NCBI GenBank assembly: GCA_022747635.1
Contig: JAKTNV010000014.1
Span: 11,903,110 to 11,967,109, forward strand
Origin: Hetaerina americana
Taxonomy: Eukaryota; Arthropoda; Insecta; Odonata; Calopterygidae
Direction of reading: 5' to 3'
DNA length: 64,000 nucleotides
Part shown: in pieces, positions 36,501 to 51,500 of the stretch
How positions within the stretch are numbered: position 1 is the first letter of the stretch
Layout of the letters: each line of letters begins with the position of its first letter
Notes under the pieces: model-generated
The model's database searches: none
What the model saw: the letters and a program-made list of their open reading frames with translations, nothing else
What the model was told of the DNA's origin: nothing
Position numbers and translations under genes: made by a program

Positions 36501-39500
36501 GGCTCAGAGAAGGCAGACAAGCCACTGAAGCTATCTGACCTCGTCCAGCGGCTACTCGCGTCGTCAGCACTTCATGCGGCACGAACGGGTACTACTTTCC
36601 GGATGACCCTCGTAACTTATTATCATTATAGGTTCTTTTCGTGGTAGAAATCAGTTTACGGCAATACTTTTGAAATTCCTTATAGAGTAACCTTTGTTCA
36701 TGATTGTTTGAACTTTTACTGGAGATAGCAAGTTTTTTAAGGATAGTTGAGTAATAACGGATCTCATCAGTTAGCCATGGCTTACATTTAGTTCTATGAA
36801 ATATTTTATGATGTGTTACTGGGAAACACATTTCAAAATTGTGTTTGAAAATTGAATAAAAGTAATTGAAACCTTCGTCTACTGACTTAAGGTCATAGAC
36901 ATTGTCCCAGTTTTGGGACTGAAGAAGGAGCAGAAAATGCTGCATATTTCCATGAGTGAGAGGCCGCCTTGGGTAAGTTTTATCATTGGGACTATCCATT
37001 GGTTGGTTTGTATCGATACTTATTTTCACCATGCAATGGTCTGTTATACCTAGGTCGCAAACAGTTGTGACTACTTTTTCATGGTTAAAGTTGGTCACAG
37101 CGTAATCAATTAGGGTGGCAGATGTGGGAGTGACTCTGGTAGGATTATTGTTAAAACATTCCATGCCATAAGTTTTGAACAGATTCAACAATTCTGATCT
37201 GTGAGGGGAGTCAACTAAGAGATTACAGTTGAGATCGCCGTTCAGCACGAGTATCCTGTTGCTTGCATATAAGGAGCAAATGAGTTGGTCGAGTTTTTTA
37301 ATGAATGAATGAAAATCACCAGTTGGTGATCTATAGATGGAGATGAGCACAAGCAATCCCACTGGAGTTTCATGGAAACACACTGCACATTCAAAGGTTT
37401 TTTCTTCCTTCACAGGCACGTGAACTGAGTTAATAGTCCCCTTTATTCTGCTATGCACGAAAATGGCCACACCTCCATTTTTATACGTGGCCCGGCAGAA
37501 TGACGACACTAGGGAGTAATTTGAGAGTGAAATAACCTTAAGTTCTTCGTATTTTAACCAATGCTCTGTAATACACAAAAAGTCTGGTTCACACTCGTTC
37601 ATAGCCACTTCAAGCAGGTTTACTTTGTTCCTAAGGCACTGAATATTTACTTGCGCGATTGTTAATGGCTGTCTAACTTTGACTAACCCTTTGCGGAGGT
37701 CAGGCGGGCCTTCAGAAAAAAAAACCTACTGACACAAACATGTTTCGGCCAAAAGTCGGGACTTTCCACGACATCTTTTAAGTCTTCACCGACCGATACA
37801 CGAAAAGAGGTATAGGTGCCTCTAGATACCTTTAACTGCTCGATCTCGAAGCACTTGCCAGGTATTTTACTTGATACATACTTTTTAACTGCTTCGATTG
37901 ACGTGTCTTCTTTGAATCGCCAAGCGTGTATGTGGACCATTTTCGGCAGCCCGACTAAATCACTGTCCAAGTTTGACGTCCCCACAATTGGCTTTGGCCG
38001 AGGTTTCCGTTTATATGAGACCATGGTGTAGCCCTCGTCGTCTTCTTTCCTCATGTTACATGCAGTGGTATGCGGTTCCACAGGTGGTGGCTGTACATTT
38101 CCTTTGCGAGCAATGGAAGAGTACGGCAGCGTCACCTTAGGAGCACGCTCTTTATTATTAGTATTATTATCAGTAGCTCCGACTTGAGAATAATTAAACC
38201 GTTCCATGTTACTTTTCTTCTCTTTCACAGTTTTCACGGGAAGTTGCGATCGCTCACTTTCCAATGAGTTGGTGATCGATATCTTGACGTCACCCGGTAT
38301 TTCCCTCGGTTTCTCATGCGTTTTCAGTGGACTCGTTTTTAGAATGGCGATTTCCTTTGACTGGTCATTTATTAATTTCAAACAGTCCTTGAGCTTGACC
38401 TGTAGATCTGTCACAATATGTAGGACTTCGTCTTGTTTACACTCAATTTTTTTAATTGCGTCACATGGACCAAACAAACACTTTTCACATCGATAGAGTA
38501 ATTGCGAGTTGTTGGCTATGGAATTCGCCACTGATTCCGTAAGACCAACACATCCGTAATGGAAAAATGACTTACAGCCAAAACCACATTCCAAATATAG
38601 CTGGTTTTCGGGAATATTTTTGGAGCAAATATCACACTTATTATCGGAAGTCGCCATCTTGAAAAGAACTAGTGTTAACATTATGTCATTCAACTTAAAT
38701 TTAATGCAGCTAAATTCATGAAAGATAAAAACTAATTCTCTGGCCATTAGTGCATTAAGATAAGAAGTGTTTACAATGAGGTAGGGGTTATGGCAGGCAC
38801 CTTAAGTAATGACGCAAGGAAAAGACTAGTGAAATTTATAATGTGGAAACTGGTTTTGTATGGCTCGGAAACTTGTTCATTGAGGCAATAGGGTAACTTT
38901 GAGGCTTAAAAGATGTGGGAGTGGAGAATGATGGATGGAAAAGAAAACCAATGATGTAGTAATACACATGGTAGGGGAAGTATATGACCAATGAGAGAAA
39001 TTGAGAGAAGGCAGAGGCAATTGGATACAGGAGTTACTCAATGGGATGCTGAAGACTGATGGGAGATTGCTAGAAAAGAGATGCAGAAAGAGGATGATGA
39101 ATTACTTTTTATTCAGTACCTTACTTTTTAATTATTTTTCATCTTATGAGATGCCTATTGAACTGCTTTTTTAGGGCTGTATGAAATATTAAAATTGAAT
39201 TTGTTATTCCACCTATTCCTATAAATTCACACCAGTGTTCCAAAAAACAAAATATTTCATTCTTAAATTTTTAACATGAATTTTGCTTCATTTTATTTAA
39301 TACTAATTGGGGATTATCTGGGGAAGCATGTTAGAAAAGAATTGAATTTTAATGAGAAATAGTCAATTAACACATTTAAGATGCGCAATTGAAACACTTA
39401 CTTGTCCTTAAGATGCTGCACACTGCCAAGGCACCGAAAACGGCCATTGACCATGATTGTCAGGCGTGAGCACAAGGCTTCACATTCTTCCATGGAGTGA

Positions 39501-42500
39501 GAAGTCAGAACTACCGAGCGACCTCTGCTCTCTCCATTTCTACTACTCCTGTCTCTAACCACAGACAGGATGCAAGCCCAAAGGAATCTTCTTGCTCCCA
39601 CATCCATTCCACTAGTTGGCTCATCCTGAAAAAAATCAAATTCATTAGTCTTGGACAACTATGCAATTGGTGCATCTTTGAAATTCGAAGGTATTACAGA
39701 GGTGTTAATATGCAATCCCAAATTTTACTCCAATATGTATTTTTGCCAAATTTGAACTCAATATTGGAATTAATAAACATTAAAACAAACTTTAAGATAT
39801 TAATCCATAAAATTATTTATTTATGGCATTTATTCATTCTTAAAAATTACCAGTGTTCATGCAGGGCATGAGGTCATTTTACTTTCTGAATTAAATTCAC
39901 AGTTAATTTGATTGTTCAAACAAGTAGGAAAATATGTTTACTAGTTTAATATGCATTATTTGCATTTGTCTCACCAAGAAAACAAGAGGAGGATCCCCAA
40001 CTAATGCAATGGCAGTAGAAAGCTTGCGTTTATTTCCTCCAGAGTAAGTTCCAGCCAGCCTATCAGCATATCGACCAAGACCCAACCTTTTCAAACCTTC
40101 ATCCACCAACTGGGAAAAAACAACACAATTAAATCTTCTGTTGGCGCCGCATTGACTTCCAATTTGATTGGTGGATATTTTATGCAACAACTTTTGAAAT
40201 CATTAAGGGTCTACACATGTTTAAAAATTTCATCCTTTAACATGAGACTCTTACTTCTGCCAATAATTTTGAAAGTATGTTTATATGTCTATATATGAGA
40301 TAATAGTAAAATTGTAAAGTGAAAAAAATGTTAAATAAGGTTCTTGAATGATCCACATTCTTATGCAAATAATGCATTGATCAAAGAGCTTATGAATACT
40401 TCCATTAAGGAGTATGATTTCATTATATCAGAACGATCAGACATAAGACTGAATTCAGAGAAACGGCACTCAGTGGCCACTACAACTACATGGAATGTAA
40501 TGACAGTAGACCCCACGCACAGTATTCACAGTTGCTATATAGTGCTAGTGTTACTGCTCCCAGACAACTTATATAATGCTACCTAAGGAATACTATAACT
40601 TACAAAAATACAGTAGCCAAAGAATGCATAATGCACAATATAGAGAGGCATAAATAGTTTAAGGAGGTATATGAGGGAGAGAAAGTAATAATTTCATACA
40701 TGAAGATACTACAGAGAATTACTGACATGTTGCTGTGATCTTCTATATTGATTAGAGAGACAGAGGCGAAATCATCATTTGAAATGCTTAACATGAGTTT
40801 ATACTGAAGTCAATGTTCAATAACAACTTACCCAGAAATGAAAAATTATGAAAATAAATGCGGAAAGAAATGCATAAAATTTTTCACATCCAACTTTATT
40901 TAGAATACCAATCTAAAAGAACTTTTTAAATCTTTTTATTAAATGATATTATTTTATTAAATAATCAAATGTACACATTTCCAAGGATGTGCAATGCATA
41001 AAAATAACACAGCTTCTTACACAGTCATACCTACCTCCACTTGAGAAATTTCCAGCATACTTGACTCAAACAATCATAAAATGAGATATGTATATTATTT
41101 AGGGTACCAATTGAAATAAATGCAAGTGCTCACTCTGTCCACATGTCTTGATGGCACACCTCTCAGCCGAGAGTAGAGTGTCAAGTGCTCCCTGGCCGTC
41201 AGGAGAGGGTCAAGGGCATCAAACTGTGGGCAGTAGCCCAACTGGCGCCTCCGTACATCCGCCAACTCCCCATCCTGCGCTCCCTTGCTGCATCCACAAC
41301 CAGTCTTAGATGAAGGCAGTATGCTCCTCCCGCAAACATATGCGTTCCCCCTCGTGGGGTGGGTGTCGCCCGTGAGCATCTGTCCATTGGATCAACAGTA
41401 AAACAAGTGAGCCACACATTACCGTCAGAACAAGTGAAAGTGGCTCTCAAAGGACACCACTACAAAATTCATTCTCTGCTTAGGTGAGACAGATTTATGT
41501 TATGCCCAGTATACCTTGAATGTGGTAGTCTTTCCGGCTCCATTTAAACCCAGCAATCCAAAGCATTCACCCCATCTCACACCCATGCAAAGCTGGTCGA
41601 CCGCTGGCCTCATTCCAGAGGGGTAAATCTATTGGAAGAAGGGTAAGAAAAATATGAGTCTGCAATAAAACCTATGGTAACCATTGATCTGTAAGCAATG
41701 AAAAACTTTCACTGTCATCACAAATTGTTGATATATTAAAGAATACTACTTGATTGAACAGTTGGTGGTTTCCTCAATTTTAGTTATTTAAAAAGGGGGA
41801 CTGATTGGCACTATTATACTTATATTTTCTGTAAAATTGTAGCAAGATGAGTGTGTACCAAAAATTAGAGGAACAGCCCTTGAAGCCTTACAAGAGAATG
41901 GTGGAAAAAGAGAAAATCTATTACATTAAAACATTAAAATAAGCATGGAAGTATACACATACATTTACCACATTAATTAATCACTAGCAAAGTCACTGGG
42001 GTATGTGGTCTCAAGCCATTGAGTGATAATATCAAATGATGGCTGACACACTCATTATCACCTTACTCACGATACCACACCATTGGGTTTAGCTTTATAT
42101 CACACTGTTCCAATAATTTAAAAATTTTTCTTTGTTTTCCTGTCCAATTACCATAAATCATTCAGTAAATTGCAATGTGAATAAATGTAGAAGAATAAGG
42201 CAAATTTCCTACTGTCATGTGATATTTTACCTTTATCGTGAGGAAAATTAATTATTATATCAGTAAAGGTATGTTTTCCTGCAATAGTTTAAACATGCAA
42301 TATACAAATTCTTACCTTAGTTAAATTTTCTAAACGTAAAATATCATCATTAGCACCATTGGATAGTACTCTTTTCCTTTCTTTGGCCACATCCTCTTCT
42401 TCATCATCAATTAAAGGAATCCCCTGATGCCCTCTGCATAAAAACTGAGAAAACAAAAAAAAAACATTTGATTACAAGCAGGTCACAAATTCTCGAATTT

Positions 42501-45500
42501 AAGCCAGTCCCAATATTTTTATTGTATTACATCAGTGATGATAGACGCTATGGTAATAAAACTTGACTTTCATTCCAAAACCATGGAGAGGGGTACAGGA
42601 ATTACAATATAATTTGTGATCTTGACAAAAAATAATTTTTTAGCAACTCTTAATCAATGTATTTTGCATAATTCAATGGCAAATGCACCCCCACCAACTG
42701 AAAACATTTCCCCACAAGCATAATTGAAGGATTATAATGGGGCATACTCAGAAAATAATTAAAAATAAATTCCTTCAAATAACTTGATGAAAATCTATGA
42801 TTGGATTACAAAACAAACTTAACTTGTTCATAGCAACTTTTAAAGTTCAAAACAAAAAAAATATCATTTCCAGATGAACGAAACTTTGGAATGTTTGAAC
42901 ATCTGATGATGCTTTGTCACAAAAAACAATTTCATATTGCTGTATGCTCACATGTATCCCATAGACCTCTCCCTTAAAATTTATTGCCTACAAACACAGA
43001 TCTAATGTTACACATTTTATCTCTATTTCTGGCATGAGATGGACTAAACACAAACAATAAATATGCTATACTACTTTGGCACATGTATGGGAAAATGTAA
43101 TACATCAATCACATCAATTTAGAATTTAAATTGTAAATTAAGAATTAGCGGCGATTGATCATAAACTTTTCTTTTCATCAATAGACTGTAGGTGAAAAAA
43201 GTTTTGTTTTGTCTAACAATAGTGAATTGACTTACCCTTAACTTATTCCAACAACTCATCAACACCTGGTATTCCACAGCCAAGTTAAGAGCAAAAAAGA
43301 CAAACCCAGCAATGAACATGGAAAATAGGTTTTTCCCCAAAAAGTCCCATTCAAAAAGGTTGATGTTGATTTCCAGCCCTAAAATAAGAAAATGCTATTA
43401 AACTGAGAACCAGGAAGGATGTTTGACAGTTTTCAGCCATTCAACATATGTGGGTGAAATTAAGCACTTACCGAGAGAATGAAGAGACTGCTGAGCCATG
43501 TGATTTGTTGCCATTTTCATCAGACCTTGGCCAAGGCAAAAATGAGGAAACACCAAGAATACTTCCCTAATAATGGAGGCAATGTATTGGAGTTCCTGTG
43601 TAATAAAAAATCTGTTTTACGGAACATATAATTTCAACTGGTTATGAGTAATGCCAAGTGACCTCATGCCTTTGAATCTAATTTCAAAATATTCAGGATG
43701 TAACAGGCATTCAGGATGGTCTTATTCATTTTCTTAAAGAAATGAAATGAGGTTTTTATCACAGAGTTAAATTCAATACACACACTGATTCTGATAAAAA
43801 TTCTATAAAAAGTGGCATGTATGGCATTAAAACAAGTACTTTATTTACAATTCTTGTTGTTATTTTTCACACAAGCATTACCAATAGCTTTTGTCCCTGT
43901 TGGATTACGGTAAGACTTCTCTTACCATTACATTCTTCAGGGGTTGAATCTACAGAACTTGACAACCACGAATACAACATGTCCCAAGCTAGAAAACTTT
44001 GGGCTATGATTTGCATGAGGATATATTACCCACCAGACCAATCTGGTTGACAAAATTTTATATTTTTCCATGTGACTCTCATTCATGACCCTCACGAAGA
44101 AAGACATCAAAAAACTGGAAAAGGTACAAAGAAAGGCTGCCTGATATGTACTGGGGAGGCACAGGAGGATGGAGAGTGTGTATGACATGTTAAAAATGCT
44201 GGGCTGGGAACCTCTACAAAGTAGAAGAAAAATAAGCAGACTTTGTGGAATGTTCCGCATTCTGAAGAGGGAGAAATTTGGGCAGATCTTAGGAAAGAGG
44301 AGAGAAACCCAAATTTTAATGGGAGAAATGACCACAAATTCAAGGTAAAATGCCGGGCAAAAAGGACGAATAAAATTTTTTTTCTAAATAAAACAATTGT
44401 TAATTGGAACACCATACCTGCAAAACTATTCGAGCCATTTCCTAACAGAGTGCATACTTTTAAGAAAAGATATAAGGAATTTATGTAATAATTTGATTGA
44501 TGTGTAGTGTAAAATAATATGTACCAGCTTAATTTTTATTTAATTTATCTTTTTTTTTCTTGCTGATTAATTGGTGTCAATGAGATGGGGATTTTCTTGT
44601 TTTGTGAAAGAGATTTGTGTTTTGAGTTTCCTTTAAGTGTACTTCTATTTTACTGAATAATTTTATCTATTATCTTATGTGATTACTTAGTACTTGTGTG
44701 CCACCTGACACTGTCTATCTGCACATGTAAATTTTAATAATAATAATTCATATTTGTTTAAACAAAGTTTTAATCAATCATGCACACATCTGAATGTACA
44801 CTGATTAACTAACTAGGAGACTGATTGCATCATAGATCCACAGGAGCAGGATGAGAAAACTTCCCAACTCCTTGGTTGGAATTCCATGTGACTGACTGAG
44901 AAATATGCTGAATCAGGAGGAAGTTATAAAGTCATGAATATATTGAAGTCCATGTATGAACTTGACTCCAGAATTCCAAACAACCAACATGCCGTACTAA
45001 GGTGGTCCACAGTGATCTCAGCAAACATGAAGAGGGGGGATAGGGGAGCGATCCAACTTAATCATAGGTTTCAACAAAATTCAATCTTCCGAATTTCCCT
45101 TACTTATTTACCAGTAATAATAATAATAACCATGCATACAAACCTCATCATCAAATATTTCCAAAACAAAGGTGGCCACTGTTGTGACAATGCCTATGAA
45201 TAAATTAGCACATCCAAGAGCCACAAAGGCCGAGCTGGGTACAGAAAATATGAAACTGGCTGGATACATAAGAGGGATGCTGGCCCACCTGAAAACAGTA
45301 GTATGAGAATTAGTAAAGAAACGCCCTTCTACAATGGGATAATTATAATTATATTTTACAAAATTTGATGATGATAAAAACCTCAATGCAGATACTAAAC
45401 TATGATAAAACAAAATTATCTAACTTATCTACCTGAGGTTGGATTTACACATGTTAGCTATTACGGTATATATATCACAGGAAAAGGTCTATTACAAACT

Positions 45501-48500
45501 CAGGGGCTCAAATTATATCCATTCACAAGTCATATTTTTATAAAAATAAAAAATAAATATCAAATTGATAATTTTTACACAGTAAAAAGGATATAAAATT
45601 AGTGTTTTACTGGAGTACAGTTAGAAGGAAAGAGAATCCCTTGATTTTGTGAACGGCTACATTGCAACCAATGTATATGCCACCATTTCAATGAATTTAT
45701 AAGAAACAGTGAATAAAGAACACTTTTTAATGTTCCACACAATTTTAACATCATGACCTGACTAATTTATATACTAATGTATCATCATAATGAGGTCACA
45801 AACTGAGATTGTAAGGAGTCGAGCATCAGAAGTGGTCAGGTCATTACATTGAAATTGAGTGGAGTATTACTGTGATTTAAAAAAATTATAAATGATGAGA
45901 CTTCAACAAGCTAGCAGGCCTGCCATCAAGAGCTACAAGGTGTGATCATAAAAAGACCTGACTGATTTTATTTTGTGCATACTATTCAATGGATCAAAAT
46001 GAGACACAATGCGCCATCTAGCAACACACCTGACAATTAAAACGAGAGGTGTTGCATTTGTTTACGTCAACTCATTACGCAGCAGCAGCAGTAAGTGTCT
46101 TAACCTGCTTGTAACCTTGTGCAACGGCAGCAATTAAGTAGCTAGAGAAACAGAGTGTGTGCGTGATATTTTGTTACAAGCTTGGCAAAAGTGCTACGGA
46201 GACATTTGGAATGACTCAGCAAGCCTTTGTTAATGAAGCTAAGAGTTGAAGCCAGTGTTTTGAGTGGTAAAGTTGTTTTAAATCGTGCAGAACCTCAACA
46301 GATGAAGATTTGCAAATGGGTGGCCTTCCACTTCGACAGCCCCAACCATGTCAAATTGTTGAACGATTTGGTATGGGCAAATCACCATTTAACTATTAGG
46401 GAGATAGCCGAGGAAGTGAACATTAGTTTTGGATCCTGTCAGACAATTTTGACAGACATTTTGGGCATGATGCACGACACATCAAAATTCGTCCCGCGGG
46501 TGCTGACTGATGAACAGGGACAAAAGAGTGTGGACATTTGTCAGGAACTCCTGGATCAAGCCAATACCGACCCGGAGTTTCTTAAAACCATCGAAACTGG
46601 GCGTGAAACCTGGGCTTACGGTAATGATGTTGATATAAAGGCCCAGGCTTCTCAGTGGAAAGGTCCTCATTTTCCGTGACCAAAGAGGGACCAAAGCATG
46701 TCCCAGTCCAATGTGAAGGTCATGCTAGAGTGTTTCTTCGATTGGCATGGGCTGATTCCTTACGAATGTCCCTCAAGGTCAAACCATCAACAAAGATTTC
46801 TACTTAAAGGTCATGAAGAGGCTGAGGGTCGCAGTGAACCGAAAGAGGCCGGACATTTGGATAAACAACGCATGGCCACCATTTCCACCATGATAACGTG
46901 CTGGCTCACACAGTGCTGATCGTGACAGAGTTCAAAATGAAAAAGTTATAAAATCAGTCCTGTCTTTTTTTGATCACATCTTTAGAAAGATATGATGATG
47001 AGTTAATTTATGCTCTGTACTCACAGAGTCATCCGCTGATATGCATTTCAATGCAACAATCTCAGGGAGTAAAAATCATTCGCCTAAGGCCCATGATTTT
47101 TATACTCTGAAATTGTTGCATTATGTAAAGCATTTTTATTTTTAGCATTGCTCTAGACATCTCATAAATAATGATGAAAATGATACACAATGAGTCTTAA
47201 CTCTAATAGAGATAAATTCTGAGAAGTACCAACAAAAATATACTTAAACATTTGTTAGGCATTTGTGTATTAGTGAAATTATTTTGTTGAAATGGAACCT
47301 AACAAACCGAACAAATTCTCGGGCATGAAACTACTATAGATATTAAAAGAAACTCAAAGTATGTAGCATATCAATAATTGGAAATGATAAGTTGCTAAAA
47401 CATAAAGAAATCCACACACCAAACATGCCATTTGAAGGTACTTTTTATGCACAGTTGCAGGAAAGAAACTGAAGTGTGCTGATGATTATGACTTCCTTTA
47501 CATTTACCACTCATGAGTTTCATAATTTTGACTCAAAATGCATTTATGGTACGATGAAAATTTAAAGCAGACATACCCATATAACACGAGCAGCAGAATT
47601 AGTCCTTTGATGTTCTTTTCTGAGACATATGCTTGCTCATCAAATGCCATGAAAATGAAAATACACAATGTTGCAGACACCAAGTAGTTCATCTAATTAA
47701 AAGAATGGAAAATATGGTCAGAATAAAAAATGAAACTGTTATCAGAAGAATCAATCAATAAATGCCTTAGAAATTCAAATTGATAATTAATATATTACTA
47801 TTTCACAGTCAAATTATTACAAAATTACAAGTCTCTTATTGATACCTGGAATTTCTAGATCTAATGCAAATTGAAACAGCAGTCCGTAAACACAAAATTC
47901 ACCCTAATCAGAAGGACTTTTGAAACTCTTAAATTATCTCCATATTACAAAGAGAAATATTAAATTTATACTATTATTTTGCATAAATGTAAGCCAACAG
48001 ACAAGATTTATTAGTTTAAAATGCTTAAAAAAGAAATCAGTAAATATTTTCTCCCTATCAATGGAATAATATATGTAGTTTCTATTTTATTGATACAATT
48101 TTTAAAATCTTCATATATGTCTAAATAAAGTTTTCTCTGGATACAATAAAATTTTCACTTGTTTAATAAATAGTGCTACAACAGAGAGGGAAAGAGTATA
48201 TATATAGATTAAGCCCTTAGAATATCATGATTCAGCCATGCTGTTAATGATGTTTCTGTAGTTGGGCTCTGTTCAATTTAATCTCTCTGTATAGAAAACT
48301 TTTTTCCTGTTCCCAAGTTATTTGCTATAAACAGGATTGATTGTGTATTGAGTGCTATGATTGAGTTTGGTAATATGATACAGGAAAAATTGGAGAAAAA
48401 AGACCAACTGAAATTAATTAATTCTCAACTTGGAGCTCAATTCTTTTAACCAGGCTATCTAGAAGAAAAAAATCACACTGCTAGAAAATCATCAAATGTA

Positions 48501-51500
48501 TCAAGGTTGAATTTTATACAGCAGGTTAATTCTTGATATCTTCTGAGGAATATACTTTATATGGCAGAAAAAGGAGTTTATTTCACTGCTAAAATTTTAA
48601 GAGCAGTATTAGCTAAGATTGTTACATATATTCAAGGGGGGCAATATTTGTTCTCTACATCATTGTATTTAACTATACAAAATGTTGAGTAGTGATCAAT
48701 ATTTCCATATAAGTTTGAAAATAGATACAACTAAAATAGGACTATGTTCTGGGATTGAGGATGTTTCTTACTTCAAAGTACTATGATAGCATACTAGAAA
48801 GAGTGTAGGCTGAACCATTAAATTTATAAATCACACCGATGTAGCAAAAATAATAATATTTTACTCATTAAGTGCAACATATATGTAAAGATAAACTTCT
48901 TAATTAATTAGGGCAGCTTCTGTAAAATTTATGCATGCATATGTATCAAAGATATTTCAAATGTGCTTTGGCAAAGTAGAATTTTACTTACAGAATCCCA
49001 AGCATATGATGCAATCCAGTAAATAGTTCGATTAACACCTGAGACCATCTGCAGATGCTTAGACTTAGAGGATTTTTCTTCAATGAGAAATACCACAAAG
49101 GAGGCAGGAACAAAACTTAGAGCGAATATCACAGAAATGGCATGAAGTAAACTAATTCCTGACTGCTTGCTGAAATAGAAACAAACAAATTTGACAACAA
49201 AATACCCCTGATATAAGCACAGTAACTCGCAAAACTATGAGATAATAATTGAATGTGATGTAAAATAGGATGGTGGGAGTATTTTCTTAATTAAAATGAC
49301 AATGGGGAATCTGATAGAGGAATTTAGGAATTGCTATTTGTTTTTGAAGACATATCAGAATAACATCATCAAGCCACTAATTAATGACATATTGAGTAAG
49401 TAGCATTGTCAGATAACGATTTTTCTCATAGAAAATGAAGCTCTATTACTGTTTTACTTCCCATTTTATTTGTGCAAGCACCCCATCTTAAGAGATTATG
49501 CAGTAGTACATGGGCTGTGATTTTGAAAAATAGATAAACTAAAAAGACAGAATGGACAGGAATGGAGAGCTGCTTGAAGTCAATTCCAGAAACATTAACA
49601 GAAACTGCCATACCATAATCAACACTATGCACTCAGGAACACTGTAATTCAATATTCTTTGCATATCAAATACCAAGCAATCACCTATGCTGACACTTTG
49701 GTGGTTAATCATATCCTAATAAATTAGGATATGATTCACCACCAAATTAAGTTGAAAAGTTTAAATTGCGACTATTTAATGATTATTTTTGTGCTACAAT
49801 AAATTATCATAAACGTTTTTTAACAATGAAATTTTCCAATGTGATCATAATTGTTCATTAAAAATGGATTGCAAAATTAAGGGGAGTTATATTGGTGATA
49901 TGAGTATTGTAAGTTGCTTAGTTGTAACATACACAGAAATCAGCAAGCATCTTTTCCAAATTTAAATTATTTATATTATTATTTTATATTTTCCAAGTAT
50001 ATGGATTGTACCAAGTAAACTCATTCATTAATCATTTAATGATGGCCAGAGAATAACAATTTTGCAGTGTGGCATTTTTACTATTTTATTTTAGTTACAT
50101 GAAAGCTTAAGTTTCAAATAAATTATGAAATGGTTTTAAAACATGGGTTTTTAATAGAAACTTCAGGCAACCTGCCAAAAGTAGATTTTAACATCTCTTG
50201 AACATTCAAAGAAAAATATTTAAAATTTTAATGATTAACATCAACATTTATAAATCTAATATGATATGCTACCTACTTTGCATGAAGTCTCTAGAATTTT
50301 AAAATCAGCAGATGAAAGCATTTCAAGAATTTTTGGTATCTTACAGTACTCAATCTCAAGTTTCCTTAATCATTTTCAGGCTTAAGTTAATAAAATTTAA
50401 TTTTCAAAGGACTTTTAACAAAAAATGTAGGCTCAATTGCTTGTGATACCACCTTATGAAACATCGAGGTGGTTAGTTGTCATATGGGGGTGCATATTAA
50501 CCACCCTAGCTTTTAGAATAAGAAGGGATGAAAATTTTGAATTGAAAAATATAAATTAATTAATTGATTATTATTATTTTATTTTTCAATAAAAATTAGT
50601 CATTTTCAATATGTGTAATTATTTTACTTAACATGTTACACAACAACTAATACTTACAACAGTTCCTGAGACATTTGAACATCAGTGAAGTTCATTGGAT
50701 GGTTGATCACTTTGATTCCATAGTGGCTGGGATTTTCATTGGCAAGTGACGCACGTAACACTACATTACTTATGGCACTCATGTATGACACTGAAGAAGC
50801 CCAGCCTTTATTATTGAACCAAACCTGAGAACAATAGAAAATTTCATGGCAATAAGCCCACAAATATGCACAGAACCTTGCAAAAAAAATTAAATAAGAT
50901 CATCAGAATGTGAATGAATGATGAAGAATAGAAGATGAAAAAATTCCTAAAAAACATATCCATGCATGAACTGTGACCAAGAAAGCTGATAAATTGATGG
51001 CCATTGAATTCACAAGAAGTCAATGTAAACAAAAACCAAACCAGATGAAATAATCCATCGTCTCAAAATCATTCAATTAGTAAATCTACATCAGATTTTG
51101 GTAGCAAAATGTACCATATTATACCATTAATATAGACATATGTAGAAGTCATGGGAGCACTTAGTGATCACCTTTCTAAGAATAAAAGCTCGAATAATGA
51201 AATACCTTTATTTAATTATGAATAGGTGGTTTCGAGAAATAAGATTAATAGGGAGGACCAATGATTGGATAAACAATGGGAAAAGTGACTTCATTTAAAA
51301 ATGAAAAGACAAGAACAAAATAAAATACTGTACCATAATTAATGATGATTAACATGATGAACTATAATATGGTAAACCCTATTATCTAAGGCTGGCTGAA
51401 CTTGATCTATCATGCTGAAAGATTCTGACGGCTTATAGGCAAAGTCAATATGATTAGAGCTAAGAAGTTCATGAGAATCCATTGCACAAAAGCAGATTTC

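Larger units (their letters stand above)
33783..38760 (-). mobile_element. Near full-length CR1/Jockey-superfamily LINE, interrupted by a mariner
   Basis: A non-LTR retrotransposon lying in the same direction as the host ABCA gene, inside its intron 16. From its 5' end: ORF1 with a PHD-like zinc finger (37,683-38,657), ORF2 with an APE-type endonuclease then reverse transcriptase (37,608 down to 34,064), a roughly 260-bp 3' UTR and a (TAA)n tail at 33,783-33,802. A 753-bp mariner splits ORF2 at 35,858-36,614. Both ORF2 parts are free of stops and the frame is consistent across the mariner site, so the LINE was intact when hit. A truncated copy with the same 3' UTR sits at 55,297-55,517. Confidence 0.95.

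Noticed and set aside
43937..44415. Minus-strand frames of 102-132 codons in ABCA intron 9
   Set aside because: Antisense to a recognisable LINE C-terminus on the plus strand; hydrophobic by composition only.
45116..45133. TAA run before ABCA exon 9 donor as another LINE tail
   Set aside because: No LINE-like sequence precedes it in either orientation; treated as a simple repeat.
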